A stretch of DNA of 64,000 nt from Paracoccus shanxieyensis (GCF_009711265.1 NZ_WMII01000012.1:42158-106157); one strand, 5' to 3'. Shown: positions 9,254 through 18,689, counted from the first letter of the stretch. Numbers and translations: made by a program. Notes: generated from the letters alone by a model not told the origin.

Positions 9254-9907
9254 ATGGAACTTGAAAGCATCACCCGCCGCATTACCGCAGCAGAAACCGC
9301 AGCCGGGCGTCCGCACGGATCGGTGCGCCTGATCGCCGTCAGCAAGGTGCAACCCGCCGCGCGGGTCGAAGCCGTGCTGCAAGCCGGTCAGCGCGTTTTC
9401 GGTGAGAATTATGTGCAAGAGGCCGCCGGGAAATGGCCGGAATGGCGGGCGGCCTATCCGGGCGTCGAGCTGCACATGATCGGGCCGCTGCAAACCAACA
9501 AGCTGAAACTCGCACTGGATCTTTTCGATGCGATTCATACGCTTGACCGTCCGTCACTGGCCGAAAAATTGGCGCGGCAGGTTCAGGCACGCGGGGCGTC
9601 GCCGCAGCTCTTCGTGCAGGTGAATACCGGAGACGAGCCGCAAAAGGCTGGAATTCCCCCCGATCAGGCCGATGCGTTCATCGCCGATTGCCGCGCGCTG
9701 GATCTGCCGCTGACCGGGTTGATGTGTATTCCGCCCGACGATCAGGATCCCGTGCCGCATTTTCGCCTGCTGCGGCAGATCGCCGGACGCAATGACCTGA
9801 CCGGGCTGTCCATGGGGATGAGTTCGGATTTCGAAACCGCCATCGCCGAGGGCGCGACCCATGTGCGGGTCGGCAGCGCGATTTTCGGGGCGCGTGATTA
9901 CGGCTGA
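9254..9907 (+). CDS. yggS: YggS family PLP homeostasis protein
   Basis: A 217-residue single-domain PLP-binding protein of the YggS/PROSC family. These are not enzymes in the usual sense but help control free pyridoxal phosphate and amino-acid metabolism. The Schiff-base lysine lies in LIAVSKVQP near residue 34. The family blocks FGENYVQEA and LHMIGPLQTNK follow, and the PLP-phosphate loop is represented by LSMGMSSDFETAIAEGATHVRVGSAIFG near the C-terminus. The frame opens before this, inside the porin terminator; the ATG at 9254 is preferred although its ribosome-binding site is modest. Its stop overlaps the DUF1643 start (TGATG), so the two are co-translated. Confidence 0.9.
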   Translation: MELESITRRITAAETAAGRPHGSVRLIAVSKVQPAARVEAVLQAGQRVFGENYVQEAAGKWPEWRAAYPGVELHMIGPLQTNKLKLALDLFDAIHTLDRPSLAEKLARQVQARGASPQLFVQVNTGDEPQKAGIPPDQADAFIADCRALDLPLTGLMCIPPDDQDPVPHFRLLRQIAGRNDLTGLSMGMSSDFETAIAEGATHVRVGSAIFGARDYG

Positions 9908-10419
9908 TGTCGGACACCGTTGCGCGGCGACATCAGGACGGGGATCGGCGCTCGACGGCGATCTTCTCGCGCTGTGGGCAGTATCGGTTCAGCCTGACGC
10001 GCCGCTGGGGCGAGGGGCCGCGGGTGACCTTCGTCATGCTGAACCCCTCGACCGCCGATCATCGCCGCAATGATCCGACCATTGCGCGCTGCGAAGGGCG
10101 CGCGCGCAGGCTGGGGGCAGGGGCGGTGCGGATCGTGAACCTGTTCGCATGGCGCGCCACCTATCCGCAGGAACTGCGGATTGCTGCGGACCCGGTGGGG
10201 CCCGGCAATGATCGCGCGATCCGTCAGGCGGCGTTGTGGGCGGATCATATCATCTGCGCATGGGGCGTGCATGGCGCGATGCTGTCGCGGGCGGCGCAGG
10301 TGCAGCGCCTGCTGCAGGGGACTGGCCAGCCGCTGTGGCATCTGGGCCTGACCAAGGCTGGACACCCGCGCCATCCCTTGTATGTGCCAAACAGCTTTAA
10401 GTTGTGCGTCTGGGATTAA
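9907..10419 (+). CDS. DUF1643 domain protein
   Basis: A 170-residue protein of the DUF1643 family, whose molecular function is unknown. The hallmark block is FVMLNPSTADHRRNDPTIARCEGRA (residues about 41-65), followed by VRIVNLFAWRATYPQEL and a later segment HIICAWGVHGAM. It covers the full normal length of the family. The ATG overlaps the yggS stop by one base. The family is scattered across bacteria, often as a small stand-alone gene, and nothing here points to a specific pathway. Confidence 0.8.
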   Translation: MSDTVARRHQDGDRRSTAIFSRCGQYRFSLTRRWGEGPRVTFVMLNPSTADHRRNDPTIARCEGRARRLGAGAVRIVNLFAWRATYPQELRIAADPVGPGNDRAIRQAALWADHIICAWGVHGAMLSRAAQVQRLLQGTGQPLWHLGLTKAGHPRHPLYVPNSFKLCVWD

Positions 10420-10502
10420 CTGTTTATTAGCAAAGAGGATGCAAGGCGGCGTCATGCGTCGTATTCTTTGGCTTAGCCTTATCGATTCTCACGAGTATTG
10501 CC

Positions 10503-11399
10503 ATGTTTATTCTGGGCAGCATCATCGGTCTTCTGGTCATGGGTCTTGCAGTTGATACAACTGCCGGAAGATCGGTCGACGAAGACGACGACACTCTCGA
10601 CCATGAAAACCCGGATTCGCCGGATGATCCCGATGATCCCGAGGGGCGGGTCGAGATCGGCACCGAAGGGTCCGACTGGCTGGCCGGAGGTGATGGCGAC
10701 GACCGGCTGGAAGGCGGCGATGGCAATGACGACCTGCATGGCGGGTTGGGCAATGACACGCTGCTGGCCGGTGCGGGCGACGACTGGGTGTATGGCGACG
10801 ACGATTACGGCGAACAGGGCGATGACCTGATCGACGGCGGCGCCGGTCACGATTTTCTGGCGGGGCAGGGCGGTGACGACACCGTCCGGGGCGGCGCGGG
10901 CAATGACAGCATCTATGGCGGCGATGGCGATGACCTGCTGCAGGGCGGCGACGGGGATGACTGGATCTCGGGCAATGCCGGCAATGACACGCTGATCGCC
11001 GGTCGGGGCACCGACGATCTGGACGGCGGCGACGGCGATGACGTGCTGTATGGCTCGGCCGCCGGGGACAATGCCTGGCTGCATGGCGGGGCGGGCAATG
11101 ACACGCTGTATGTCGGCTCGGGCGATTTCGGAGAAGGCGGGGCGGGGAATGATCGCTTCGTTCTGGATGAGCCGGGCGATACCGTGCCGATCATCGGCGA
11201 TTACAACCGGGCCGAAGATGTGATCGAGCTGCGCTTCCGCGCCGATGAGGATGAGCCTGACCCCTTCGTGACGCTGGAGCGCGGCGATGATGGCTCGACG
11301 CTGATTCGGCTGGATGGCGCAGCGGTCGCGCGGGTGCTGGGCCAGACCGGGCTGCGGGCCGAGGACATCATCCTGACCCGGCTGCAACCGCGCGGCTGA
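10503..11399 (+). CDS. Small RTX-repeat calcium-binding protein
   Basis: A 298-residue protein made largely of RTX nonapeptides (GGxGxDxUx), from about residue 62 to 210, for example GGDGDDRLEGGDGNDDLHGG. These fold into calcium-binding beta-rolls and are typical of proteins secreted by type I systems. The N-terminus has one hydrophobic segment (MFILGSIIGLLVMGLAV) followed by a very acidic Asp/Pro linker, so it may be membrane-anchored or exported rather than a classical type I substrate. The C-terminal 80 residues lack repeats and end with ILTRLQPRG. No protease, lipase or adhesin domain is visible, and no type I transporter genes adjoin it. The ribosome-binding site is weak, so the start is moderately certain. 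Confidence 0.75.
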   Translation: MFILGSIIGLLVMGLAVDTTAGRSVDEDDDTLDHENPDSPDDPDDPEGRVEIGTEGSDWLAGGDGDDRLEGGDGNDDLHGGLGNDTLLAGAGDDWVYGDDDYGEQGDDLIDGGAGHDFLAGQGGDDTVRGGAGNDSIYGGDGDDLLQGGDGDDWISGNAGNDTLIAGRGTDDLDGGDGDDVLYGSAAGDNAWLHGGAGNDTLYVGSGDFGEGGAGNDRFVLDEPGDTVPIIGDYNRAEDVIELRFRADEDEPDPFVTLERGDDGSTLIRLDGAAVARVLGQTGLRAEDIILTRLQPRG

Positions 11400-11429
11400 G
11401 ATCAGCCTTCCAATTCTGTCGTATTTCTT

Positions 11430-11462
11430 TTATACGCGCGCATCTGCCGGGGCGATCCCGGC
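11430..11462 (+). promoter_or_regulatory. rpsO leader: possible -10 box and hairpin
   Basis: TTATAC at 11430-11435 could be a -10 box, though no good -35 element precedes it. A perfect six-base hairpin (GCCGGG, loop GCGAT, CCCGGC) lies at 11446-11462, about 75 bases ahead of rpsO. It could be an untranslated-leader structure or a weak end signal for the RTX gene. Confidence 0.3.
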
Positions 11463-11537
11463 GGATCTCTCCACGGGCCTGTGCTGGACGACATCCCGGC
11501 CTGAGCCATAACCCTTTGTTTCTGAAAGGAGACCCCG

Positions 11538-11807
11538 ATGTCGATCACTGTTGAAGAAAAGAATCGCGTCATGACCGAATTCGCGACCAAGAAAGGCGAT
11601 ACCGGTTCGCCGGAAGTTCAGGTCGCCATCCTGTCGTCGCGCATCTCGACCCTGACCGAGCACTTCAAGACCCACAAGAAAGACAACCATTCGCGTCGTG
11701 GTCTGCTGAAGCTGGTCGCACAGCGCCGCAAGCTGCTGGACTATCTGAAGCGCAAAGACGAAGCCCGTTACACCGACCTGATCGGCAAACTGGGCCTGCG
11801 CCGCTGA
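11538..11807 (+). CDS. rpsO: 30S ribosomal protein S15
   Basis: An 89-residue S15, the primary 16S rRNA-binding protein that nucleates the central domain of the small subunit. The sequence is canonical throughout: it begins [18 protein letters not shown], contains the rRNA-contacting block [19 protein letters not shown], and ends [13 protein letters not shown] strong AAGGAGA box precedes the ATG. The usual truB neighbour upstream is absent from this window (the RTX gene is there instead), and pnp follows only after two unrelated genes. The gene ends at a strong intrinsic terminator. Confidence 0.98.
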   Translation: MSITVEEKNRVMTEFATKKGDTGSPEVQVAILSSRISTLTEHFKTHKKDNHSRRGLLKLVAQRRKLLDYLKRKDEARYTDLIGKLGLRR

Positions 11808-11830
11808 ATTCAGCGCAGCCGCACAATCCG

Positions 11831-11863
11831 CGCCCGTGGCGAAAGCTGCGGGCGTTTTCTTTT
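11831..11863 (+). terminator. Intrinsic terminator of rpsO
   Basis: A ten-base stem (CGCCCGTGGC with GCTGCGGGCG, including two G-T wobbles) closed by a GAAA tetraloop is followed by TTTTCTTTT, 24 bases after the rpsO stop. Confidence 0.92.
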
Positions 11864-12004
11864 GCGGCAACAGGGGGATGCATTCTGGCGACGGATGGCG
11901 ACGTTCCGACGCATGGCTGAACAGCCATATTTATGCAGTTGCAGAAATATTGGGGCCGCTTGCCAATCGCGGGCGGCCCATATATCGGGCGCCGCAGGGA
12001 GACA

Positions 12005-13723
12005 ATGCGACAGAAAGGCATTCTCTTGCAGCCATCCTCTGATAAAAATCTCCGCCCCAAGTTTGCCCTGACCCGGCGTCAACTTCTGGGCTCGGCCATC
12101 GCCGCAGCCGCGCTCAGCGCGCTGCCCGCAGCCAGCGGACGCGCCCAGACCGCCACGCGCACCGTCGATGTGCTGCTGGTCGGTGGCGGCATCATGAGCG
12201 CGACCCTGGGCGTGCTGTTGCACCAGCTGGAACCCGGCTGGAGCATGGAAATGTTCGAGCGGCTGGATGCCGTGGCCGAAGAAAGCTCGAACGGCTGGAA
12301 CAACGCGGGCACCGGCCACTCGGCCCTGTGCGAGCTGAACTATACGCCCGAGGACTCGGACGGGAACGTCCAGATCGCCCGCGCCATCGACATCAACGAA
12401 CAATTCCAGGTCACCCGTCAGTTCCTGAGCCATCAGGTCGAGGTGGGCGTGCTGAAGAACCCGCGCAGCTTCATCAACTCGACCCCGCACATGAATCTGG
12501 TCTGGGGCGACGAAAACGTCGAATACCTGCGCAAGCGCGTCGAGGCGCTGAAGGCCAGCCCGCTGTTCGCCGGGATGGAATACACCACCGACGCGGCGCA
12601 GATCGCCGACTGGGTCCCGGTGATGATGGAAGGCCGCGATCCGGCGCAGAAAGTCGCGGCGGCGCGCTCGGTTCTGGGCACGGATGTGAACTTTGGCGAG
12701 ATCACCCGCCAATATGTCGGCTTCCTGCAGACGCAGGAAAACTTCACGCTGCGCACGGGCCATGAAGTCCGCGCCATCTTCCGCAACGAAGACGGCAGCT
12801 GGCGCGTGACGGCGCAGAAGCTGGCCGACGGGACCGAGGAAGTCATCAACGCCAAGTTCGTCTTTCTGGGCGGCGGCGGCGGTGCGCTGCCCCTGCTGCA
12901 ACTGTCGGGCATCGCCGAAGGCGACAGCTATGGCGGCTTCCCAGTCGGCGGCTCGTTCCTTGTGACCGAAAAGCCCGAGATCGTGACGCGCCATCTGGCC
13001 AAGGTCTATGGCAAGGCCAGCGTCGGGTCGCCGCCGATGTCGGTGCCGCATCTGGACACGCGGATGCTGGACGGCAAGCAGGTGCTGCTGTTCGGGCCTT
13101 TCGCGACCTTCTCGACCAAGTTCCTGAAGAACGGCTCGCTGTGGGATCTGCCCGCCTCGGTCACGCTGGACAATATCTGGCCCATGCTGAACGTCGGCTG
13201 GCATGAGTTCGATCTGGTCAAATATCTGGCCGGTCAGCTGATGATGTCGCAAGAAGACCGCATGGACGCGCTGCGCGAATACCTGCCCGAGGCCAAGGAC
13301 GAAGATTGGCGTCTGTGGCAGGCGGGCCAGCGCGTGCAGATCATCTTCAACGACCCGACCAAGGGCGGCGTGCTGAAGCTGGGGACCGAAATCGTGGCCT
13401 CGGCGGACAAGACGATCGCCGCACTTCTGGGCGCCTCGCCCGGTGCGTCGACGGCGGCGCCGATCATGCTGAACATGCTGGAAACGGTGTTTGCCGACAA
13501 GCTGTCGACACCGGAATGGCAAGCCCGTGTGCGTCAGATCGTGCCCAGCTATGGCACGAAGCTGAATGACGATCCGGCGGCGGTGGCTCAGGTCTGGGCG
13601 CGGACCGAAGAGCGTCTGGAACTGGCGATTGCCTCGCCCACGATCAGCGGCCTGCCCGCGAACCTGCCCGATGCCCCCAGCGGCACGGGCGAGGTGCCGC
13701 GCGTGCCGGACATGGCGCTGTAA
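12005..13723 (+). CDS. mqo: Malate:quinone oxidoreductase
   Basis: A 572-residue FAD-dependent malate dehydrogenase that passes electrons from malate straight to the quinone pool in place of NAD-linked malate dehydrogenase. The FAD site is [17 protein letters not shown] (residues about 57-73), followed by the MQO block [20 protein letters not shown]. The C-terminal region ends [12 protein letters not shown]. The ATG at 12005 follows a GGGAG box; the frame opens slightly upstream. Unusually for an enzyme of the inner face of the membrane, residues 22-48 resemble a Tat signal: LTRRQLLGS, then an alanine-rich hydrophobic stretch ending SGRAQ. It is monocistronic and closed by a terminator. Confidence 0.92.
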   Translation: MRQKGILLQPSSDKNLRPKFALTRRQLLGSAIAAAALSALPAASGRAQTATRTVDVLLVGGGIMSATLGVLLHQLEPGWSMEMFERLDAVAEESSNGWNNAGTGHSALCELNYTPEDSDGNVQIARAIDINEQFQVTRQFLSHQVEVGVLKNPRSFINSTPHMNLVWGDENVEYLRKRVEALKASPLFAGMEYTTDAAQIADWVPVMMEGRDPAQKVAAARSVLGTDVNFGEITRQYVGFLQTQENFTLRTGHEVRAIFRNEDGSWRVTAQKLADGTEEVINAKFVFLGGGGGALPLLQLSGIAEGDSYGGFPVGGSFLVTEKPEIVTRHLAKVYGKASVGSPPMSVPHLDTRMLDGKQVLLFGPFATFSTKFLKNGSLWDLPASVTLDNIWPMLNVGWHEFDLVKYLAGQLMMSQEDRMDALREYLPEAKDEDWRLWQAGQRVQIIFNDPTKGGVLKLGTEIVASADKTIAALLGASPGASTAAPIMLNMLETVFADKLSTPEWQARVRQIVPSYGTKLNDDPAAVAQVWARTEERLELAIASPTISGLPANLPDAPSGTGEVPRVPDMAL

Positions 13724-13740
13724 TCCTGCCGGAACGCAGA

Positions 13741-13773
13741 CGCCCGCAGTCCCTGGCTGCGGGCGTTTTCTTT
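13741..13773 (+). terminator. Intrinsic terminator of mqo
   Basis: CGCCCGCAG pairs perfectly with CTGCGGGCG over a seven-base loop and is followed by TTTTCTTT, 17 bases after the mqo stop. Confidence 0.92.
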
Positions 13774-13890
13774 ACAGCCGCGCGCGGTGGCGGGCTTATT
13801 AAGCAAGCGTATAAAATCCAAGATATTGCTTTCTAGACTCTTAACGCCGGCAGGTTAGGTGTGCCGATATCGGTTATTGGAGTTAGTCTA

Positions 13891-14436
13891 ATGTTTCTGA
13901 ATATCGCGACGAAGCCTGTCACCTCGCTGCTTTCCAATCTTCTGACGCCTGCGCCGGTTGCGGTTACGCCGGTCAAGGACGAGCCTGCGAAAGAGCGTGG
14001 CGACCTGTTCGATTTTTCCACGCAAGCCGTCGCCAAGGCGTCCGCGACCGTGGAAACCGCCGCTGCGCAAACCGCGGCGGCGACCGTGCAAACTGTCACG
14101 CAACCCGAAGCGGTTGCCCCCGTCCAGCAGCCGGTCGTCGCTGTCGCGGCGGTGGTGGTTCCGAACGCACAGCCTCAGTCGCAAACGCAACCCGTGTCTC
14201 AGCCGCAGCCCGAACCTGTGGTCCAGCGGGTCGTCCCGGTCGTGTCGCATGACACACCCGAAATCGACCTGACCGACGAAGAGCGGGCGCGCGCCTTGGC
14301 CATTTCGGCCAATCAGCGCGAAAGGCTGCTGGGGCTGATCGCCGAGGTTCGCTCCAGCGTGCAGGACACCCAGCCCAAAGCCGGGCAGGAGACGGCCGAC
14401 GCACCCGCAGCCAAGAAGGTCGAACTGCGCGCCTGA
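13891..14436 (+). CDS. Hypothetical low-complexity protein upstream of pnp
   Basis: A 181-residue protein I do not recognise. An N-terminal segment (MFLNIATKPVTSLLSNLLTP) is mildly hydrophobic and could associate with a membrane. It is followed by an Ala/Val/Thr/Gln/Pro-rich low-complexity region (about residues 45-125), then a charged helical stretch (DLTDEERARALAISANQRER, about residues 126-150), and a short disordered tail. The ATG at 13891 has a GGAG box eight bases upstream; a GTG at 13861 is possible but lacks one. The preceding 115 bases are AT-rich and probably hold its promoter. It sits between mqo and pnp, transcribed in the same direction, with its own downstream hairpin. Confidence 0.6.
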   Translation: MFLNIATKPVTSLLSNLLTPAPVAVTPVKDEPAKERGDLFDFSTQAVAKASATVETAAAQTAAATVQTVTQPEAVAPVQQPVVAVAAVVVPNAQPQSQTQPVSQPQPEPVVQRVVPVVSHDTPEIDLTDEERARALAISANQRERLLGLIAEVRSSVQDTQPKAGQETADAPAAKKVELRA

Positions 14437-14458
14437 GCGCGGGGATGCGGATGAAATC

Positions 14459-14490
14459 GCGGGCGGCGTCAGGGAACCGGCGCCGCCCGC
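14459..14490 (+). terminator. Hairpin between the hypothetical gene and pnp
   Basis: GCGGGCGGCG pairs perfectly with CGCCGCCCGC over a 12-base loop, 22 bases after the hypothetical gene's stop. There is no T-tract, so it may be a factor-assisted terminator or a structured pnp leader. A 12-base palindrome, TGCCCCGGGGCA, follows at 14560-14571 within the same pnp leader. Confidence 0.45.
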
Positions 14491-14657
14491 TGCCATGCAA
14501 GACCCTTCACAATAGCCCGGTTTTCCTGTATTGCCCCGCCATCTGTGACGTGACGCCCATGCCCCGGGGCACATGCGAAGGATAGGGGCAGGCGGCAATG
14601 GGGCCGCCATATAGCACGGGCGCGACCAGAGGGCTGGCGCCGCCCAGAGGAAATCAG

Positions 14658-16799
14658 ATGTTTGATGAAGTGAAGAAATCAATCCAGTGGGGCCAAGAAA
14701 CCCTGACGCTGGAAACGGGCAAGGTTGCCCGTCAGGCTGACGGCTCGGTCATCGCCACCTTGGGCGAAACCAGCGTCATGGCCAATGTCACTTTCGCCAA
14801 AGAACCCAAGCCCGGTCAGGACTTCTTCCCGCTGACCGTGCATTATCAGGAAAAATACTATGCCGCCGGCAAGATCCCCGGTGGCTTCTTCAAGCGCGAG
14901 GCGCGCCCGACCGAGAAAGAGACGCTGACCGCGCGTCTGATCGACCGTCCCTGCCGCCCGCTGTTTGCCGCAGGCTTCAAGAACGAAGTTCTGGTCATGT
15001 GCACCGTGCTGTCGCACGATCTGGTGAACGATCCCGATATCGTCGCCATGATCGCGGCATCGGCGGCGCTGACGATTTCGGGCGTGCCGTTCATGGGCCC
15101 GATCGGCGCCGCGCGCGTCGGTTTCGTCAATGGCGAATATGTCCTGAACCCGGAAGTGGCCGATATGGACCACCTGCGCTCGAACCCCGAGCAGCGGCTG
15201 GATCTGGTCGTCGCGGGCACCAAGGACGCCGTGATGATGGTCGAATCGGAAGCCTATGAGCTGACCGAGGAAGAAATGCTGGGCGCCGTGAAATTCGGCC
15301 ATGACGCCATGCAGCCGGTGATCGACCTGATCATCGATCTGGCGGAAGCCGCGGCGAAAGAGCCCTTCAACTTCCAGTCGCCCGATTACAGCGCGCTGTT
15401 TGGCCGCGTGAAGACGCTGGGCGAAGCCCAGATGCGCGCCGCCTATGCCCTGCGCGACAAGGGTGAGCGTCACGACGGTATCGAGGCGGCGAAAGCCACC
15501 ATCAAGGCCGGTCTGACCGAAGAAGAACTGGCCGACGCCAATCTGGGTTCGGCGCTGAAAAAGCTGGAATCGGGCATTCTGCGCGGTGACATCATCAACG
15601 GCGGCGCCCGCATCGACGGTCGCGACAACAAGACCGTCCGCGCGATCGACAGCGAAGTGGGCGTGCTGCCGCGCACCCATGGTTCGTCGCTGTTCACGCG
15701 TGGCGAAACGCAGGCGCTGGTCGTGACCACGCTGGGCACCGGCGATGACGAACAGATCATCGACGCGCTGCACGGCAACAGCCGCAGCAACTTCCTGCTG
15801 CATTACAACTTTCCGCCCTATTCGGTCGGCGAGGTTGGCCGCGTCGGTTCGCCCGGTCGTCGTGAAATCGGCCATGGCAAGCTGGCATGGCGCGCGCTGC
15901 AGGCGGTTCTGCCTGCGCCGACCGACTTCCCCTATACCATCCGCGTCGTGTCCGAGATCACCGAATCCAACGGCTCGTCCTCGATGGCATCGGTCTGCGG
16001 CGGCTCGCTGGCGATGATGGATGCGGGCGTTCCGCTGAAAGCCCCGGTCGCGGGCGTCGCCATGGGCCTGATCCTTGAGGATGATGGCAAATGGGCGGTG
16101 CTGACCGACATTCTGGGTGACGAAGACCACCTTGGCGACATGGACTTCAAGGTGGCCGGGACCGCTGCGGGCATCACCTCGTTGCAGATGGACATCAAGG
16201 TTGCCGGCATCACGCCCGCGATCATGGAGCAGGCTCTGGCGCAGGCCAAAGACGGCCGGATGCACATCCTTGACGAGATGTCGCACGCTCTGACCGAAGG
16301 CCGCCGCGAATTCAGCGCCCATGCCCCGCGCATCGAGACGATGACCATCCCGACCGACAAGATCCGTGAAGTGATCGGCTCGGGCGGCAAGGTCATCCGC
16401 GAGATCGTGGAGACCTCGGGTGCCAAGGTCGACATCAACGACGACGGCGTCATCAAGATCGCTTCGGCCAATGCCGATTCGATCAAGAAGGCCTATGACA
16501 TGATCTATTCGATCGTGGCCGAACCCGAAGAGGGCAAGGTCTATACCGGCAAGGTCGTGAAGCTGGTCGATTTCGGCGCCTTCGTGAACTTCTTCGGCAA
16601 GCGCGATGGTCTGGTGCATGTATCGCAAATCGCGAACAAGCGTCTGAACCATCCCAATGAGCTGCTGAAAGAAGGCCAAGAGGTCAAGGTCAAGCTTCTG
16701 GGCTTTGACGACCGTGGCAAGGTTCGCCTTGGCATGAAGATGGTCGATCAGGAAACCGGCGAGGAAGTCGCCCCCGAAGCCAAGGCCGACGCCGAATAA
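14658..16799 (+). CDS. pnp: Polynucleotide phosphorylase
   Basis: A 713-residue PNPase, the trimeric phosphorolytic 3'-5' exoribonuclease of mRNA decay. Two RNase PH domains flank a helical linker: the first begins [21 protein letters not shown], the second near residue 315 ([20 protein letters not shown]). The KH domain has the [10 protein letters not shown] loop near residue 570, and the S1 domain occupies about residues 628-700 ([20 protein letters not shown]). The ATG at 14658 has an AGAGGA box; the upstream open frame is dismissed. rpsO, its usual partner, lies 2.8 kb upstream, separated by mqo and a hypothetical gene. The 220-base leader contains two dyads that could serve autoregulation. 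Confidence 0.97.
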   Translation: MFDEVKKSIQWGQETLTLETGKVARQADGSVIATLGETSVMANVTFAKEPKPGQDFFPLTVHYQEKYYAAGKIPGGFFKREARPTEKETLTARLIDRPCRPLFAAGFKNEVLVMCTVLSHDLVNDPDIVAMIAASAALTISGVPFMGPIGAARVGFVNGEYVLNPEVADMDHLRSNPEQRLDLVVAGTKDAVMMVESEAYELTEEEMLGAVKFGHDAMQPVIDLIIDLAEAAAKEPFNFQSPDYSALFGRVKTLGEAQMRAAYALRDKGERHDGIEAAKATIKAGLTEEELADANLGSALKKLESGILRGDIINGGARIDGRDNKTVRAIDSEVGVLPRTHGSSLFTRGETQALVVTTLGTGDDEQIIDALHGNSRSNFLLHYNFPPYSVGEVGRVGSPGRREIGHGKLAWRALQAVLPAPTDFPYTIRVVSEITESNGSSSMASVCGGSLAMMDAGVPLKAPVAGVAMGLILEDDGKWAVLTDILGDEDHLGDMDFKVAGTAAGITSLQMDIKVAGITPAIMEQALAQAKDGRMHILDEMSHALTEGRREFSAHAPRIETMTIPTDKIREVIGSGGKVIREIVETSGAKVDINDDGVIKIASANADSIKKAYDMIYSIVAEPEEGKVYTGKVVKLVDFGAFVNFFGKRDGLVHVSQIANKRLNHPNELLKEGQEVKVKLLGFDDRGKVRLGMKMVDQETGEEVAPEAKADAE

Positions 16800-16822
16800 T
16801 CGCGGCTTTCGCCTGAAGATCT

Positions 16823-16857
16823 GGGCCGGTCCGGGGGATGCTCCGGGCCGGCCCTTT
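16823..16857 (+). terminator. Intrinsic terminator of pnp
   Basis: GGGCCGGTCCGG pairs with CCGGGCCGGCCC (one T-G wobble) around a short loop and is followed by TTT, 23 bases after the pnp stop. The T-tract is short. Confidence 0.75.
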
Positions 16858-17015
16858 CCGTTTGATCGGCCATTGCTTCATCGGCCGCTGATCGGCGGGG
16901 CATGTGATGACGGATGCGGCAGTGCAGCGCGATTACGCCGCAAGGCGGCATCGGCGGTTGACCTTGACGCACGATGGGCGACAATGAAGGCGCATTTAAT
17001 AATTTTAACGGTCCC

Positions 17016-18008
17016 ATGTATTACAACATTCAGTTGCTGCGCGGCATTGCCGCCTGCATGGTCGTCCTGTTCCATGTGGTGCTTTGGCTGCCCCAGCCCG
17101 CAGCCGGGGCCGAGCCTGTGATCTATCAGATCTTTCACAGCTGGGGCAAAAGCGGGGTCGATCTGTTCTTCGTGATCTCGGGCTTTGTCATCATGACATC
17201 GCAGATGCGCAAGCCGCGTCCTGTCGGGACATTCCTGCGCGACCGCGCCTTGCGGATCCTTCCCTTGTATTGGCTGGTCACGCTGGTCTTTGCCGCGCTG
17301 CTGCTGGCGCTGCCGCAGCTTGCGGGCAACCAGCCCGACCTGACCCCCGCGCGGCTGCTGCAATCGCTGGGCATGGTGCATTTCCTGCTGACCGGGCAAT
17401 TCCCCGTGGTCTTCGTCGGCTGGACGCTGGAATACGAGGCGCTGTTCTATCTGCTGTTCGCCATCGGCATGGCGTTTCTGCCGCTGCGCTATCTGCCGCT
17501 GGCCTTGGGGGCGGTGCTGGCCGCAATCTATCTGGCGGGCGGGGTCGAGGCGCGGGTCATTCAATTCGCCATGGGCATGATGATCGCGCAATTGCGGCTG
17601 CGCACCGACCATCTGCCCTTTGCTTGGCCCTTGCTGCTGGCGGGGCTTGCGGTGTTTCTGGGCTCGATCCGCTGGCCCAATGACGATCTGCGGCTGCTTC
17701 TTTGGGGCATTCCCTCGGTGATGATCGTGACGGCGCTGGTGTTTCTGCCGCAGATCAGGAACCGGCTGGCGAATTATCTGGGCAATGCGTCCTATGCCAT
17801 CTATCTGGTGCAGCCGCTGGCGATTCCAGTCGGCGTCAAGCTGACGGCGGCCCTTGCTGGCCATGCAGGTTTTACCGCGCAGGCGCTTCTGGTCAGCAGC
17901 ATGGCAGTGATCGGGGGCTGTCTGACGCACAGCTTTGTCGAAAAGCCGATGAACGCGCTGCTGCGCCGTCCCCGGCGGGTTCCGGCCCCGGCAGGGGTCG
18001 CGCCCTGA
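17016..18008 (+). CDS. Acyltransferase 3 family membrane protein
   Basis: A 330-residue integral membrane O-acyltransferase of the OafA/Nod-like acyltransferase 3 family, which acetylates or acylates surface sugars. The N-terminal signature is present: YNIQLLRGIAACMVVLFH with the catalytic-type histidine, then SGVDLFFVISGFVI and RALRILPLYW. About ten membrane segments follow, and the C-terminus is basic. There is no SGNH domain. The start at 17016 begins at the signature; an in-frame ATG at 16974 would add 14 residues, and neither has a strong ribosome-binding site. It stands alone after pnp, so its acceptor (polysaccharide, LPS or peptidoglycan) is not indicated. Confidence 0.85.
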   Translation: MYYNIQLLRGIAACMVVLFHVVLWLPQPAAGAEPVIYQIFHSWGKSGVDLFFVISGFVIMTSQMRKPRPVGTFLRDRALRILPLYWLVTLVFAALLLALPQLAGNQPDLTPARLLQSLGMVHFLLTGQFPVVFVGWTLEYEALFYLLFAIGMAFLPLRYLPLALGAVLAAIYLAGGVEARVIQFAMGMMIAQLRLRTDHLPFAWPLLLAGLAVFLGSIRWPNDDLRLLLWGIPSVMIVTALVFLPQIRNRLANYLGNASYAIYLVQPLAIPVGVKLTAALAGHAGFTAQALLVSSMAVIGGCLTHSFVEKPMNALLRRPRRVPAPAGVAP

Positions 18009-18020
18009 CAGCGCGACCCC
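17994..18020. terminator. Convergent hairpin between acyltransferase and peroxiredoxin genes
   Basis: A perfect ten-base stem (GGGGTCGCGC with GCGCGACCCC, seven-base loop) spans the acyltransferase stop codon and ends just before the stop of the convergent peroxiredoxin gene. It has no T-tract but could end transcription from both sides. Confidence 0.5.
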
Positions 18021-18026
18021 CGGCCT

Positions 18027-18689
18027 TCACGAATGCTTGGGATCCTTGGCAAAGCGCAGATAGGGCAGCTTCTTGTCCAGCGGCCCGTATTTCGCCTCGG
18101 CGGCGGCGTCGTCCAGCGCCAGCGCCACGATCACATCCTGACCGGGCACCCAGTTCGCAGGCGTTGCCAGCGGCACGCCGTCGGTTTCCTGCACCGCATC
18201 CAGCGCCCGCAGGATTTCCGCGAAGTTGCGGCCCACCGACATCGGATAGGTCATGGTCAGCCGCACCTTCTTGTCCGGCCCGATGATGAAGACGGTCCGC
18301 ACCGTCGCCGAATGGGCCGGGGTGCGGCCCTCGGTCGGCAGATAGTAATCTGCGGGCAGCATGTCATAGGCCTTGGCCACGGTCAGATCGGTGTCGTCGA
18401 TCATCGGGAAATTCGCCGGAGCGCCGCCGAACTTTTCGATATCGGCTTTCCATTTGCCGTGATCCTCGACCGAATCGACAGAGACGCCGATGACCTTGGT
18501 GTTGCGCTTGTCGAATTCGGCGGCCAATTGGGCGACTGCGCCGAATTCCGTGGTGCATACCGGCGTGAAGTCACGCGGATGCGAGAACAGGATGGCATAG
18601 CTGCCGCCCAGCCAATCGTGGAAGCTGATCCGACCCTCGGTCGAATTGGCGGTGAAATCCGGAGCGATATCGTTGATGCGCAGGGACAT
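18027..18689 (-). CDS. 1-Cys peroxiredoxin
   Basis: A 220-residue Prx6-type peroxiredoxin that reduces hydrogen peroxide and organic hydroperoxides. The peroxidatic cysteine is Cys-45 in FTPVCTTE, preceded by SHPRDFTPV. No second cysteine is present, so this is a one-cysteine enzyme needing an external thiol. The long C-terminal extension (about residues 165-220, with TPANWVPGQDVIV) is characteristic of the Prx6 group and mediates dimerisation. The ATG at 18689 has an AAAGGA box; the longer frame is unlikely. It is convergent with the acyltransferase and divergent from the aldehyde dehydrogenase. Confidence 0.92.
   Translation of the reverse strand: MSLRINDIAPDFTANSTEGRISFHDWLGGSYAILFSHPRDFTPVCTTEFGAVAQLAAEFDKRNTKVIGVSVDSVEDHGKWKADIEKFGGAPANFPMIDDTDLTVAKAYDMLPADYYLPTEGRTPAHSATVRTVFIIGPDKKVRLTMTYPMSVGRNFAEILRALDAVQETDGVPLATPANWVPGQDVIVALALDDAAAEAKYGPLDKKLPYLRFAKDPKHS

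Noticed and set aside
10439..10552. A short open frame starting before the RTX gene
   Set aside because: Although a purine-rich box precedes it, it is only about 38 codons long, overlaps the RTX start in another frame and shows no conserved feature.
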